From NCBI GenBank assembly GCA_020310875.1, contig CM035416.1, forward strand, positions 79,668,778-79,732,777: a stretch of DNA of 64,000 nt, given 5' to 3'. Source of the stretch: Ceratopteris richardii (lineage: Eukaryota; Streptophyta; Polypodiopsida; Polypodiales; Pteridaceae). Positions 35,718 to 49,400 of the stretch are shown here, piece by piece. Every line of letters starts with the position of its first letter. The stretch's first letter is position 1. Below the pieces are notes generated by a model, which made no database searches, had not been told where the DNA came from, and saw only the letters and a list, made by a program, of their open reading frames with translations. The translations under genes were made by a program, and so were the position numbers.

Positions 35718-36042
35718 AGAAATAAGAAAATGAATTTGTCACAATAAAGATTTGGAAAAGCAAAATCGTTGATATTTCATCTAATATGTTAGGCTTGTAG
35801 AAAGATGTCAATATGCATAGGAGGCGTCATTTGTCACACGGGGTCGCTTATATTGATTCATATGAAGTAAAAATAAAGGAGCACATACATTGAAATTCGG
35901 AATACGATTACATGTATGAAACACTAATCAGCACAAGATAAGGATAATATAAAGATAATATTTAATTCAGTTGGGTGGAACTCTTGTCATCAGCATTCAT
36001 CAGTAATAATTTAGCACAAGACACGGATAAGTTCAAGCACGT
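35718..36042. other. Spacer with an imperfect ~80-bp duplication
   Basis: The segment beginning AGCACAAGATAAGGATAA near 35932 is partly repeated near 36012 (AGCACAAGACACGGATAA). Both lead into TTCAGTTGGGTGGAA, a SINE-like 5' phrase. No gene. Confidence 0.55.
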
Positions 36043-36345
36043 TAGTTCAGTTGGGTGGAATTCTCGCCTCTTCACGCAAGGGCGGCGGGGGCTCAACCCT
36101 GACATTGCACATGTATTGAACCTTTAGATCAGGTCTCAAACCAATTTCCTCATCGTAGTACCGCTTTCCAATAGTCTACTAAATTAGATCAGGTTTCAAA
36201 CCAATTTCCTCATCGTAGTACCGCTTTCCAATAGTCTATTAAATTTTAGTCTTGCTTTGTGGGATGCGAGGGTTCCATCTTCACTTGTAAAGTTGTTCCA
36301 TCCATTAATTCAAACAAGTTGTGATAGGCTTGCGGCCTGATGCTA
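36043..36345 (+). mobile_element. Diverged SINE with internal duplication
   Basis: Starts with a weak A box (CAGTTGGGTGG) and weak B box (GGCTCAACCCT), and ends with AGGCTTGCGGCCTGATGC, related to the 3' end of the SINE at 35404. Its middle is expanded by a 60-bp tandem duplication. I found no target duplication. It is older than the other two copies. Confidence 0.6.
36125..36244 (+). repeat. 60-bp tandem duplication inside the SINE
   Basis: 36125-36184 and 36185-36244 are identical but for two or so bases (TAGATCAGGTCTCAAACC against TAGATCAGGTTTCAAACC). Confidence 0.9.
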
Positions 36346-37038
36346 ATATGCATCCATAATGTCATATTTCATATCGTGTCTTTCATATTATGACAGTTTT
36401 CCGAATAAAATGTAAATGAGCATTAACATCAATGTTTGGAAGAAAATTACACTGCTACTATGGGGCACGAATCAGTCGCACATGTAAAATATGATGGCTT
36501 TAAGTAGGGCTCCGTCCATACAGCAGTGACTCGGTAGTTTAAAGTCAAAACCTCCATAAAATAGTAGTCCGTCACATTTAAATGTTGATTTCCCTGTATA
36601 ATCTCTCTCTCTCTCTCTCTCTGTGGGGATCGTCATTTTCTGCTTTGCGAACCCTAGTTCTGTCATGTTCTATTTTGTGTCTAATTTAATTTATAGCCCT
36701 AAAATGGGATTGGCTTATGACGAACCGAGCAAATTGGTCGGGCCAAAATGATGGATAGAAAGCCATCCCTGATAACGACGGGCAGATGAAGATGTTGCTG
36801 GACTTGTAGAGTGTCACAGCAGTATTTCCCTGTTTCATGTGGGCGATGGCGAACGCAATGAAGTATCCTGCGCACTTAAGTTCAAACTTGAGTCGAGGTT
36901 TTGAAGCTGTTCAACCAGCTGAGACCTCCTTTCCTTGAAGAAGTCCAACCTTGATGTTAACTCTGCAAGGGCAGAAGACGCAACTTGCTGTCGTTGGTAT
37001 GTCGATGTGCCAGATGTCTGTCACGAGAAAGAAAAGTT
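36346..37038 (-). other. Region 3' of the REN1/PHGAP-like gene
   Basis: No other gene is seen. The part near 36720-37038 probably includes the 3' untranslated region of the gene on the minus strand. I found no decisive polyadenylation signal. A (CT)n tract lies at 36602-36622. Confidence 0.45.
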
Positions 37039-37486
37039 TTAGGCAACAGACTGCATTCTCTTTGAGCCACTTATTCCAACGTCTTTGCAACGACATACCT
37101 CTACATCAGCAAAATTCCTCTTCCCACTCTGCAATCCTGAATCGTTCGAGGTTGCCTCTGCATCTCCGACAGGATCGCAGCTTTTGGGCGAATCGTGACC
37201 ACGTCTCCAGGCAAACTGCTTGCCGTGCCCGAAGGGTCCCGCCGGGGGACGTAGATTTTTCCACTCGTGTCCGACATTATAATCTTGCCTTCGCGAATTT
37301 AGAGATCTTGGCCGTTCGACCCTGAGCGGCCCCTGCAATCATACAATTACCCTCATATCTTTACCGAGGAAACCCATTTTCTGCGTTCTTGAAATATAGA
37401 AAGTTCACCTTGGCCGCTTCTAAAGCGTTTCGTTGTTGTGCCATCATTTGCTCCAGAGCAAATGTGTGGTTCTGTCTGTTCATGCC
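37039..37486 (-). CDS. REN1/PHGAP-like: REN1/PHGAP-like gene: C-terminal exons
   Basis: Exon 37486-37409 reads GMNRQNHTFALEQMMAQQRN and continues ALEAAK, a helical segment. After a 76-bp intron (donor AAG|GTGAAC, acceptor TTGCAG|GGG) the last exon 37332-37039 encodes a basic, Gly/Arg/Ser-rich 97-residue tail ending RMQSVA and a stop. The two exons fit in phase. The tail is not conserved enough to confirm by eye. A 39-bp candidate exon (38066-38028, QEVCVQETEYGKE) precedes them. Confidence 0.65.
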
Positions 37487-40400
37487 CTATCGTTTCGGGG
37501 GTTGAAACAGAAAGGATAAAAATAAATAAATAAATGAAATTTAAACCTCTTTGTACCACAAGTACATACAGCAGCCTACTAAAGGTTCTGTTGTAGTTAC
37601 TACTTCAATTAGTCCTCATCATAAACCCTAAATGCACCTCACATTCAAGCCCACAAACTATTCCTGCTTTCTGATTTGGAACAGACCCGTTTAAACACAG
37701 CTCTTTTACTACATCTAAACTGTCAATGTGAATTGCATCTATCTTTCACGGGGCCTGATCAATTATTCAGGCTTTGTGATTTGGAGCAGGCCCATTTCAG
37801 TATAATTGCCTTCTCCTGCATCTATACTATCAACATAAATTACGTCTGTTCTTCATGGGACCAGATTTTCAGTTTCTGAAAAATTCTAAACTCTTTATAG
37901 ATGCAGTATGCAAGATTAGAAGTCCGGTCCCTGTGCTTGATTAAGAGAAGTACAAACACGACTGTACTCAGAAAGCTCAGCAGAAATTTTCATGCAGTGC
38001 TAAAGAAATGAGTTTATCAGTCCCTACCTCCTTTCCGTATTCAGTTTCCTGGACACAAACTTCTTGCTGAAAAATATTCCTTCAAGAAACACCAGAGAAT
38101 AAATTAATAACCAATATTCTTCAGTTAGAAGAGTCATGGATGAATCTTAAGTTGTGATGGACAAAACACATGCAAGAAACGTCTGGAGAAGGGCATTCTT
38201 ATTTGTATGATTATAGCAAATAACTGCCCTCATATGGTACAGATCATCAAAAGTTGCTAATGTCAGATTGCATTTCCACAAAGACACATTCACTCCATGC
38301 TATGAAAAAGAGATAGCTATTCATCATTAGAACATAACGCAGTTTTTGGAATGGCAGAACGCTAAACTCACTGTTGTTCTCTAGTCCATTGTTGCCGTTC
38401 AGGAGTTTCTAGAACATAGCTACCACTTTGCTGACGATGCTGCCTTAACTGTGTATGAAGCTCAGCTACCCTTTGTTTTAGTCTGGCTACATCTGCTTCT
38501 GCAACTGCTATCTCTTCAAATTCCACTCGTGTCTAATCTAATCATAAAATAATCTCATTCCTTCAGTAACACATCTAAACGCAGAAAATGACTCTTTCAA
38601 AAATAACCAGCAAAAGATCACAGTGCAAAAACATAGACAGAGTCATACATACCTTGGCATCGAGAGATGATGACATACTTAAACCTATCTCCAATGCAGT
38701 TCGCAATTCTCTCTCTGCCTGCAACTGCAACTGTAATCTCGCAACCTTCATAAAATGGAGGATTTAGCAACTATGAGCATCGATGCTTCAGAATCGGGCC
38801 TTGTAAGAATGATAATCTTTGATACATAGAAGAGAAACAGCATAAAGAGTGGTAACTTCCATATAAGAATGTAGGACCTAGATAGTAATCTTTCTCCTCG
38901 CTACATTGAGATCATAGAGAGTTAGGCTTAAACATACCATCGAATGATATGCTAAAGAAACCTAAAGATCTCACTTCCTATTTCTGTAACTAAATATTAT
39001 GCTGTAGCACAATCTTGTAGGTATACATTCACTAACTTTTGAGATTTTTTAGTCACAGATCAGTTCCATCATTTGCACATACACATGCCACCTGCATTCC
39101 CACCTTTGTTCCTTTCAGTTTTATGATACTCTGTTGAAATGAGATATCCCACCTTGCAAAGCTGAATAATAATAATAAAGCTCAAAACTAGGACAGAAAG
39201 AGCATGAAAGCAACATAGTTCTTGCAGATCATGACTGTGAGCTGACAGAACTCAATACTCAAAATTGGCATCAGTGATAAGCCACATTTTATATTTTGTA
39301 AAGCACAAGTATCCTCACATCTTGTTCAAGTACCATGCGTCGATCATGAAGTGCTTGCTTCCTTCTCTCCAGACTTTGCTGCAAAGCAGCATTTCCTTTC
39401 GCCTTAAAAGTGCAACAGAAAGGAGAAAAATTGGCATTATTGAGCATAACAATAAACAACAAAGTTCTCCACTCTCCAAACTACCTCTTTAGCAATCTTG
39501 TTTCGCAATTCATTCCTTGTTGCTTCCAGCCTTTGTATTACCAATCTGCAAAATGCATGAACATAAATTAAGCGTGAGATAGTTCAATGATTCTAACTTG
39601 GAACTGATATTTAAATCATATTTGTATGTATGAGTATGTGCATAGGCCATTTAGTTACCTATATGGTTGCATGTATTTCTGTCAGTTTCTCAATCACTCT
39701 AGCTTACATGCAAATAAGACAATAAAATAAATCTCTCAAGGTAAAAACCACACCAAAGCAATCTCTTCGGAACCTCATGATGATCAATAACAGAATGATG
39801 CAAAACACACAGCACATATTAGTTCCACCCACTAGTTATATGGTGCCGACGGATTACTTCATCCAGTGATAGCCAAAGATCAAAAGGGTTCACAGTTCAA
39901 TCAAGGGCTTCCTGCAAGTTACCAGCCCAACCTTTTCATGAAGATGAGGCACAGAAACGATGGAAGTGCACACAAAAGCACGCATGAATAGACTTACCTG
40001 CCAACTGCATGCCCTCAACTAATCACCCCATCACCTAACAAAAGGATGGCTACAATCCATCCTTTAAGTAGCTCTCCTCTACAAAGGGTCCCCCTAAGAC
40101 CTCTAGATGTTATTTCACTTCAAAAAATTTCTATCCTTGAAGATGATCATGGATGATGTAATAATAAGCTGGATAAACCTCTCCCCCTAAACTCCATACC
40201 TATAGTGAAGTCTTCCTCCATATGTGCTTCCCTATATCTGTTCAGATGTAAGAAAAACAAACGAGTGTGAAATCTCAGTGATACTATCTTGAACATGGCA
40301 CTACATCATATCCACAAGTAAGAACTTGTTCATAGCCCATTTGACTACCTATTTACTTTCATACATGTCTTTCGTTCTACAGTTCTCCCTCTAGTTTGCT

Positions 40401-43400
40401 TATGAATATACCATTATTTTATGTAGCTCAGTGACCTCTTGATGGTTATGAACGACAAAAAGTGTTTGGTATAAACAACTCACATAATCAAAATCAATTC
40501 CACTGAACCATTTCATCAGGTGAATGATGAGCGCTGGAAGTTCAGCATTCAACTAAGAGATCACTTCTTAACCCCTTCCAAGGTTCACAGCTAGCCTCGC
40601 GAGCCCCAGCTAACCTTTTGATGAAGACTATGTGCATACATGATCAGTGTGAGCTAGTCCACCAGACACCTGCTTGGATGCATCTATAAATAGGACCCTT
40701 GGCTCATTTGTTATTCATTCATGATTCCTCATATGAGGCACTTGGACTCTTGGCCATTGGTGGAGTCATCCATACAATATGGTGGGATGCCAGCCATTGA
40801 GATGATGGCCACAGGTTCCCAAGCTCGTGGATGAGCCTATTTGGCTCTATGACTGGGACGTGAGTCTGATGTCTGCATTTCTGTTGTTTGCGAACATGGC
40901 TTGTGTTTTCTCTTGTTAGCAAGGAGATTCTGGCATGGTGCTAATAGTGGTATTAGAGAATCTCTCTACTTGAAGAACGACACTCATCAGAGCTTATGGA
41001 TTCGGGATGACTCGGCTTTGTTAGAAAACGTGAAGCAACCTTCCATTAGGGAGCTCAACCTTTTTAAAATTATAAAAATTAATGGTCACAAATACTCTTG
41101 AGAAATGGTCAGAAATGGTCCTATTGATTGGGAGATTCAAGATCAAATAAGGATGGAGATTTCTGAAAAATTGAAAACTACACAGGATACAGTAGAAAAA
41201 GAACAGCGAAAAATGTTAGTACAACCTAAGAAGGACATGCTGCAGCAGCACCAGGAGGAGCATTCACGGAAAATAACAGGAAGAGCTATTACCGCAAGAC
41301 TGTCAGAGGAGCTGCATGAAGCCCTAGTGTAGGTCCCTATATCCCTTAGGGTGGGAAAACTTCTATGGCTAGTCGTTGAAGTCAGTCAGTAATAGTTTAC
41401 CAAGCTTCTAAAAAAAATGGTACTTCCACCAAAGGTATGGAAGATTGGAGAAAGGAAGATACGGTTATGGAATTAGGAGTTATACCACCAGTGGATGTAC
41501 ATTACAAGTTTCCTGTGATTAATTTGTCTATAAAAAACACTTATTTTTCAGGATCTTGGTTCATGGAGGATCAGGAGTTAACATCCTTCCTAAAAATGTA
41601 TGTTAAAAACTGAATTTATTACAGCGGGCACCTGCACCATTTCAAGTTAAAATGGCTTATCACAAAAGAGTGCAACTTTTGGAGATCATTAAGATCGCAA
41701 GTTTGAAGTTCAAAGTTAACTTTGTAAAACTAAGACTTCAGGAATCTACATATAGTTATCCTATGATTTTAAGAAGGCCATGGCTAAGAGCGAAAAAGGT
41801 GAAGCAATTATGGGGATCAGACATGATAGTGATCAAGAAAAAGGTTCGACTAGATGGCAAAGAAAAAAACAATGCCACCAGGGTATAGACCCATACACGC
41901 AAAAGGAATCAATATGGAATAAGCTTTGGAAGATGACGAAGAAGAGAGATTTTGTAGCGGAATAATTCCATCCTTGGAAGTGGATGTACTGAAAATTGCA
42001 AAAGCGTTTGGAAGGAAAGGATGAATGAAGAATGATCAGGACAGTTTCGAGAAGGAGAGGAAGCAAAAAGAACAGAATACTACAAAGCAAGGAGAAGATG
42101 CGACAAAATATGCAGAGAAATAGTTTGTTGAACGGACAACAAGGCATCAAAGAGTAAAGGAGGCTGCCTTAGAGGATTTGAATTCGGAGACTAAGGACCA
42201 ACCTCAGAGTGTAAAAATTTATACAGAACTGTCAAGCAGTTTTAAAGCATCACTGAAACAGATATTGCTGAAGTACAAAGATGTCTTTGCATTGTCATAT
42301 ACAAATATAAAAGAGGCTGAACCAAGTTTATGTGAGCAGAGTATTAACCTGAAAGCAAATGCAGTTCCAAAAAAGTAGCACTAGTACATAATGAAATCCA
42401 ATTATGCTCAGAAGATAAAGGAGGAACTGGATAAGTTCTTAAAAGTAGGGTTCATTTATCTTATCAACAGAGCTATATGACTTTCACCAATCGTGGCAGT
42501 GTTTAAGAAGAATGGGAAGATGCAGGTGTGTGCGGATTACAGAAAACTAAATGCAACCAGAGCAACTCATCCTTTCCCGTTTACCTTATTGTGACACATT
42601 ATTAGATTCAGTTTCAGGACAGAAAATGTACAGTTTCTTTGATGGGTTTAGTGAGTACAACCATATCAGTATGGCTCTTGAAGATCGAGATAAAATGGTT
42701 TTTGTGATGAAGTAGAAAGTTTATGCATTCACAATAATGAATTTTGATTTAAAGAATGCACATCTAACTTTTCAGAAGTGGGTAATGCACATCCTTGATC
42801 CTTACCTTACCACTTTTATATCTTGAAGATTTTAGTATGGAAAAAAGAGAGTCGATCATCTTCAACAGTTAGAGTTATCTTTTATGAAGTGCAAGGATTT
42901 TTTATTATATTTGAATCCTGTTAAATGTGTGTTTTGTGTAAGAAGAGGAGTTTTACTTGGACATATAGTAAGTAAAGATGGCATTATTATTGTTATTAAG
43001 AAGATTGAACGAATTCTGTCTGTAGAGCCACCTAAGACTGTGAAGTAATTAACAAGGTTCATTGGTCAAGTAAAGTGGCATAGTAGATCTCTAAAGTATT
43101 TGGCACATGTGTGTGCACCATTGACACACTTAACAAAGAAAAATGTCCAATTCATGTGGACTGAAGATCAGGATAAAACTTTTAATCTCTTAAAGAAGAT
43201 TACGGTAGTGGCACCTATACTAATATCTCCTGATTGGTCACTACATTTTCATTATTTTGTAGATGTGTCTCAAATTGTTGTGGGAGCTGTGTTAATGAAG
43301 GAAGTACAAAAAGGCTAGTACAAGCCTATCTACTCGCAAGCAGAGTGCTCAATATTGTTGAACGGAACTATACAGTGATAGAAAGAGAATGCCTTGGCAT

Positions 43401-46400
43401 TGCATTCAAAATACAAATGTTCAGACATTATTATGGCCAACAAAGTAGTTTTCATGTTGACTCTCTTATTTATTTGGCGAAAAAACCATATTTGCCTTGG
43501 AGATTGGTAAGATGAATCTTACTTATGAAAGAGTTTATTTATACGGTAATTTATGGTTCAGGAACTGAGCATGCCATTGCATACTATCATAGTCAACTAG
43601 AAACAAGTGATGTCCATGCTTAGAAGTGTGATGACACACCAAATGCGCTATTGTTTGGAACACAATAGGAATCTTTATAGGATGCACGGTATGATGATAT
43701 GCTTGATTTTCCCACTAGAGGTATACCTTGTAGAGAGGCTATTGGAGGAGACATTGGGGAAATTTTGAGGCACCAAGCAAATCTACATGTACTATGGGTT
43801 GTGAATATTGGACGGGGCAAGTACTAGAAGTCAAAAGCTTCCAGAATGCACTTTTAAGGTTGCCAAAGATATCCTCCTGGCATTTTCTCTCATTTCATCT
43901 ATTGCCATCCACACAGGAAGTCAAAACTTCACCCGCAAAGATCGGATTAGAGTGATCTAGGCCTTGATTTGAAGCTTATCTTCCAAACTTTGTTATAGCA
44001 GAGGCCACATCATTTGGACAAGATTGATAGGTCAAAAAAGCTCAGAAGTACTTCATCGAGAACTAGTCAACCACTTCTGGCCCGCGTTTTGGAGCATTTG
44101 GTGTCCGATGTCACTTTTGCCACTTGGGTTAGCATCGTGGACATGATGTATAGGTTTTGGAGTACCTTTTGAAGACTGACAAGAATGGGCAAGAACTTCA
44201 AATTTGTTCTGTTTTGTTAAAGGACCAAGGAGGCTCCTTTAAACTAAGTAACTCCCACCATCTGTATATGTCGCTGATGTTGTGCCTTGGGTAGATAGTT
44301 CGTGAGAACATTTGCAAGATTCTGTGAAGTATTGACCTTGATCAAAGTGACCAGGCCATCCTCTATCACCTCTCTGATGAAGTGGTATCTCTCATCCATA
44401 TGATTTGTGCGAGAATGGAACATGGCATTCTTTGCCAAACATATGTCACTCTGGCTATCACATCCAAGAATGGGTGCCTTTTCAGGCATCCCAAACTCAC
44501 TGCACAAGAGGACTAACCAAATGGCTTCTTTGGAAGCTTCTATGGCTGAAATATATTCAGCCTCTATAGTAGATAGTGCAACTATCCTCTGAAGTCTAGA
44601 GCACCATGAAATAGCTCCACTTGCAAGGGTGTATACATAGCCACTTGTGGATTTGTGAGTGTCCATATCACTTGCCATGTCTGAATCACAAAATCCTTTC
44701 AACTCCAATGGATCCTTTCCATAACACAAGCATTTACCTTTGTTCCCTTTCAAATATCTCAAGATAGATTTGACTGCCTCCCAATGAGGCTTGTCAAGAT
44801 TAGCCATAAACCTACAAGCAACTCCCACTGCATGAGCAATGTCAAGCCGAGTGGAAACCATGGCATACATAAGTGAACCACAAGCTGATGCATATGGAAT
44901 ACTCTTCATGTAGTTGGCTGAATCATATCTATAGGACAGTCATCCTTAAATTTAACATGTGGCTTCAATGGTGCTCCAAGAGGCTTAGCATCCCACATTA
45001 AATCTGTCCAGCACGTTTTCAATGTACTTTTCTTGGGATAAATGCAAAGTATGCTGCTGTCTATCCATTTTTATTCGCATACCAAGTATATACTCAGCTT
45101 CCCCAAGGTCTTTCATTGAGAATGCAGGGTTCAGCTGCTGTTTTAGAGCATTTACAGTGCTCTTTTTCTTCCCAGTCAGCAGTCAGCAGTCAACAGTATC
45201 ATCTACATACAGCACAAGAATGATTGGACTGCCATCTTCATCCTTTTTGGTGGTCTGCATGGCTTCTTTTGAACCCATGTTTGAGCATGAATGCATCAAA
45301 CTTCCTATACCATTGTCTAGGGGTTTGTTTCAGCCCATATAGACTCCTTTTTAGCTTGCATACCAGATGCTCTTTTCCAGGAATAGCATGCCCTTCTGGT
45401 TGTTCCATCCGCAGCTCTTCATCTAAATCACCATGCAAAAAGGCTGTTTTAACATCCATTTGTAATAATTGCAAATCCAAGGAAGCTGTGAGATCAAATC
45501 GCACACATAATGTGGTCATTTTAACCACTGGAGAGAACACTTCTTGGAAATCAATGGCCTCTTTTTGGGCATCTCCCTTAGCAACCAGCCTTGCCTTATA
45601 ATTGGGTTCGCCATCGACAGTTTTGATTTTGTATACCCACTTGTTGGGAATGGCCTTCCTACCTTTGGGCAACCCAACCAAGTCCCAAATATCAAGTCCC
45701 AAGTATCATTTGCATACAAGGTACTCACGCCTTATATGCACAAAAGCATCACAACAAAAGGTGCATAGGTGGTCATATGAAACTGGTTTGCCAGACCAAA
45801 CCTCTTCCGGAACGCCTCCTTTTAAGGAAGTGTTAGGGGATCGATTGCAAACATGAACTGCAATTTTCAAAGCCTATCCCCAAAATCCATGAAGGAGATT
45901 ACTTGTGGACAGCATGCATCTCACCCTCTCACATAAGGTCTTGTTATACTTTTCAGCCACACCATTAACAGAGGGGCTGTATGGGACTGTAAACTCCCTC
46001 TTAATACTAAGATTTTCACAAAATCTATTTGAATTCAGCACTTGTAAACTAATCTCCATTATCAGTACATAAGCATTTCACCTTTCTACTTGTTTGAGTG
46101 GTCATAAATGCATTAAATTTCTTAAATGTAGCAAAGGTATCATCCTTAGATTTTAACAAATATACCCAAAGCTTCCTAGAGTAGTCATCAACAAAAGAAA
46201 CAAAGTAAAGAGCATCCCGATTCCCCCCATAGATTTGGTGGGCGTGCTACAAACATCAAAATGAACAAGATCAAGCACATTAGACTTACGAGAGACACTA
46301 AAGTGGTAGAATTTCTTTACTTGCTTACCATATTGACATTCATTACAAAAATCAAGTTTTGAGTCTATAGCATCAAACTTGTCCAAATTACATAGTTTAC

Positions 46401-49400
46401 CAAGGTCTTTTTGGCTCATGTGACCAAACCTTTTATGCCATAATTCCATATGTGAATGGATTTCAGCCAAAGCAATAAACTTGCTCAGCAAGACTTTACC
46501 ATGCAATTAATAAAGAGTCCCTTTCTTGGTACCTTTAACAATAAGCCTAGAGCCTTTGATAAGCTTCCATGATCCCTTCTCAAAGAGGGTTCTATATCCA
46601 TGCATATCCATTTGTCCAACAAACAATAGGCTTTTCTTGATGCTTGGTACATAGCTTACATCATGCAAAACCAGCTCATTAGTGCCATCTCCAATGAGAT
46701 GCACTGTGCCAATACCTTCAGTAGAACAAGCATGGTTATTTTCAGGATATACATGTCCATGCCTGCATGAAAGGTAGTAAAACACTCCTTAATATGACTA
46801 ACATGGAACGATGCATCTTAATCCACAATCCATGCTTGTGACAAAGCATCATTCACAGTAAGAAAGGCATCAATCAAATTCCTCTTTGTGATCTGCATAT
46901 ATGTTGTGCATGAATATTAATAAAAGCATCATTAACTTTGGCATGATCCAATGCCATAGTAGCACGAAGAATATCTTCTGCTGACGACACTAGAGGCCAC
47001 ATTGGCCTTCTCTTTGCTCTTGTCCTTTGAGCTATCATGTGCTTCATTCTTGATTTCCTTCTCTTCTTGTCACCTGTGTTCTTCTTTCTTTCCAGTTGAG
47101 CTTTGTAGTATCAGCAATCAAGCTTGTTGTGACCTTTCCTACCACTTAAGCCTTGTCTTTGCTTTTGCTCTTATTCTTCTGTGAATTTCCTCATTCAGAA
47201 TAGAACCCCTTACACTCAAAGGTAAGATTGGGCTTCTTCGAAAGTGAAACAATCAATGTTTCCTATGAATCAAATAAGGTCATAAACAAGAAGATGACCT
47301 TAAACTTATCATCAAATGCACGTAATTGAGTCGTGCGATTGCGAGAGAGTACCTGTAAAAGTGGATAAGTGCTGAGCTTCACTTTTCGACTCATCAAGCT
47401 TCATACACACTAGCTTAGGCATAAGATGCACTTGATTTATAGGCATGGTATTTTCATAGGTGGCCTTCAACTTCTCCCATATCGCAAAAGCACTTCTAAG
47501 GCCCTCCAGATCCTCTAAGATTTTATCTTATACAGCAATCTTGATATAAGTGATGGCCTTCTTGTTTAGGTTCATCCATACTGTGCATATGTCATATCTT
47601 CAGGCTTGACTTCTTCAAGAGTCCCTTCGCAATGTTTAAGAAAGAGGATGCAAAGCATTCTCTCTTTCCATAAATCAAAGCCATTATCCTCAAGTCTCTT
47701 GATCTCAAACAAGTTTTTGACATCAGAGGAGGTAGAAGCCATGTTCACACACTCAGAGCTTCAAAATTTCCCCAAAAAGGTAAAATTCACATGCAATGAG
47801 CAATCATTTGATCAGACTATAGGTGAGAAATTAAGCCCAAAAATTGTTCAAAACCTTAAAAAACCAATTTAAATTTTTTTTTGCAAAAAATTCCAAAAAA
47901 AATCAACAAGATGTAATTGCATAAAAGACAACAAATTTTGTTTTTTTTTTTCAACCACAAAAGCCATACATAGATGCAAAACAGAGTCAATGGGTGCTTG
48001 TTTTCACAAAACCCCTAATTTCTGAAGCAATATGACCTATTAAATCAAAGAAATGACATGTTTTTCAGCAAGTATGTACTTCCACAATCCTTATACACGT
48101 ACTCCCACTTGAAATGAAAGAGAATTTATGCAAGAAAAAGACCTCTAAATGAAAAGTCAGCAATGCGCTTGCTGAAAATGACATGTGGGAATACAAGAAG
48201 CACACTAGAAGAGGTTCTTCACGATGAGACAATCGAAAAAACTCGATATTTGCTTCAGGTTTGCTGTGCGCCGAAGTAATCTTCCAAAAGCAATACTTTT
48301 TCACAAAAAATGAAAGTCTTTCGCGATGAAATTCTCCCAAATGCAAGAAAATGCCTACGTCTTAGCAAAAGGCCGAAGTAAAAAAGCATTTGGAGCAACT
48401 TTATTGCGATGCAACAGCACAAAGATCTGATATCGCTTGAAAGAGACCGCAGAGAGATACATTGTGGTGTGCTAGATTGCTCCAAACACCAAAAGAGTGG
48501 GCTTCTGAGTGAAGAGAGAGAAAGTCGAGAGAGAAACTTGCACAAAAATTCGGAGAAGAAGATGGAGAAGCTGAGGTTGAAGAAGTCCCAATCAAGTTAT
48601 GAGAGACTTGCGACCAAGTCTTATTGATAAGTGACTTTTAGGTCACTTGGGCATGTTCACACATGGCCAATGACCAAACTTCATAAAAATAATGTTAATG
48701 CTTATAAATTCTTGATTTAGACGCTCTTAGAGAGAGCTTTCATTCAAAAGGACATACACAAAAGGAAAGTCCTTGGGGCCTTTATCCCCAATAGTTTGAA
48801 ACTCTTTTCTTCAACGAGTTTCGTCCTAGAATGAAGAAGAGAGAAATTGGCATATGTGGGATAGGATCACACACAGAAATAGACTACTATCGATCTAGAT
48901 ATCCCACAATAGAGAGATCATCTTGAAGGTCAAGCGGCTTGATGATTGTCAAGAAACTAAGAGATTTGTGAAAGGATTAGACAAGGCCATTACGAGAGAG
49001 GTAAGGAAGAATACAACCAAAATGTTTGAAAAGGCGATCAAGTATGCACGATTTATGAAGATCATAACTGTCTGCAATATACTCTTATGAAGACAGATCA
49101 GCCCCTCAAACTACTTAACACTACAAACTTACAAAGTTTAAGAAAAAGATAGTGATGAGTAAAAACAAGTTCTTTATAAAGAAACAAAAACCAAAAGGGC
49201 TAGAATTACCCACTGAGAAGTAGGAAAGGGCAAAGAAAGAAAACCTTTGCTTTAGGTGCTTATTTCCTAGTGATGCACAATGGAACTACCCACTTCATAA
49301 AGGGGAAGAGAAGAAAGGAAGATCAGGGACTAGTATGGCCCATGACAGGAAAAAAGAAAGACGATCCACCTTGTTGAGACACTTCCAATACATGGAAGTT

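Noticed and set aside
37353-37559. 68-codon minus-strand frame over the penultimate exon
   Set aside because: A shifted frame (GMNRQNHTFALEQMM...) has helical, REN1-like character and fits splice borders and phase with the last exon.
48065-48627. Several frames of 64-96 codons
   Set aside because: No domain, both strands equally open, next to the 5' side of a Copia fossil inside an intron.
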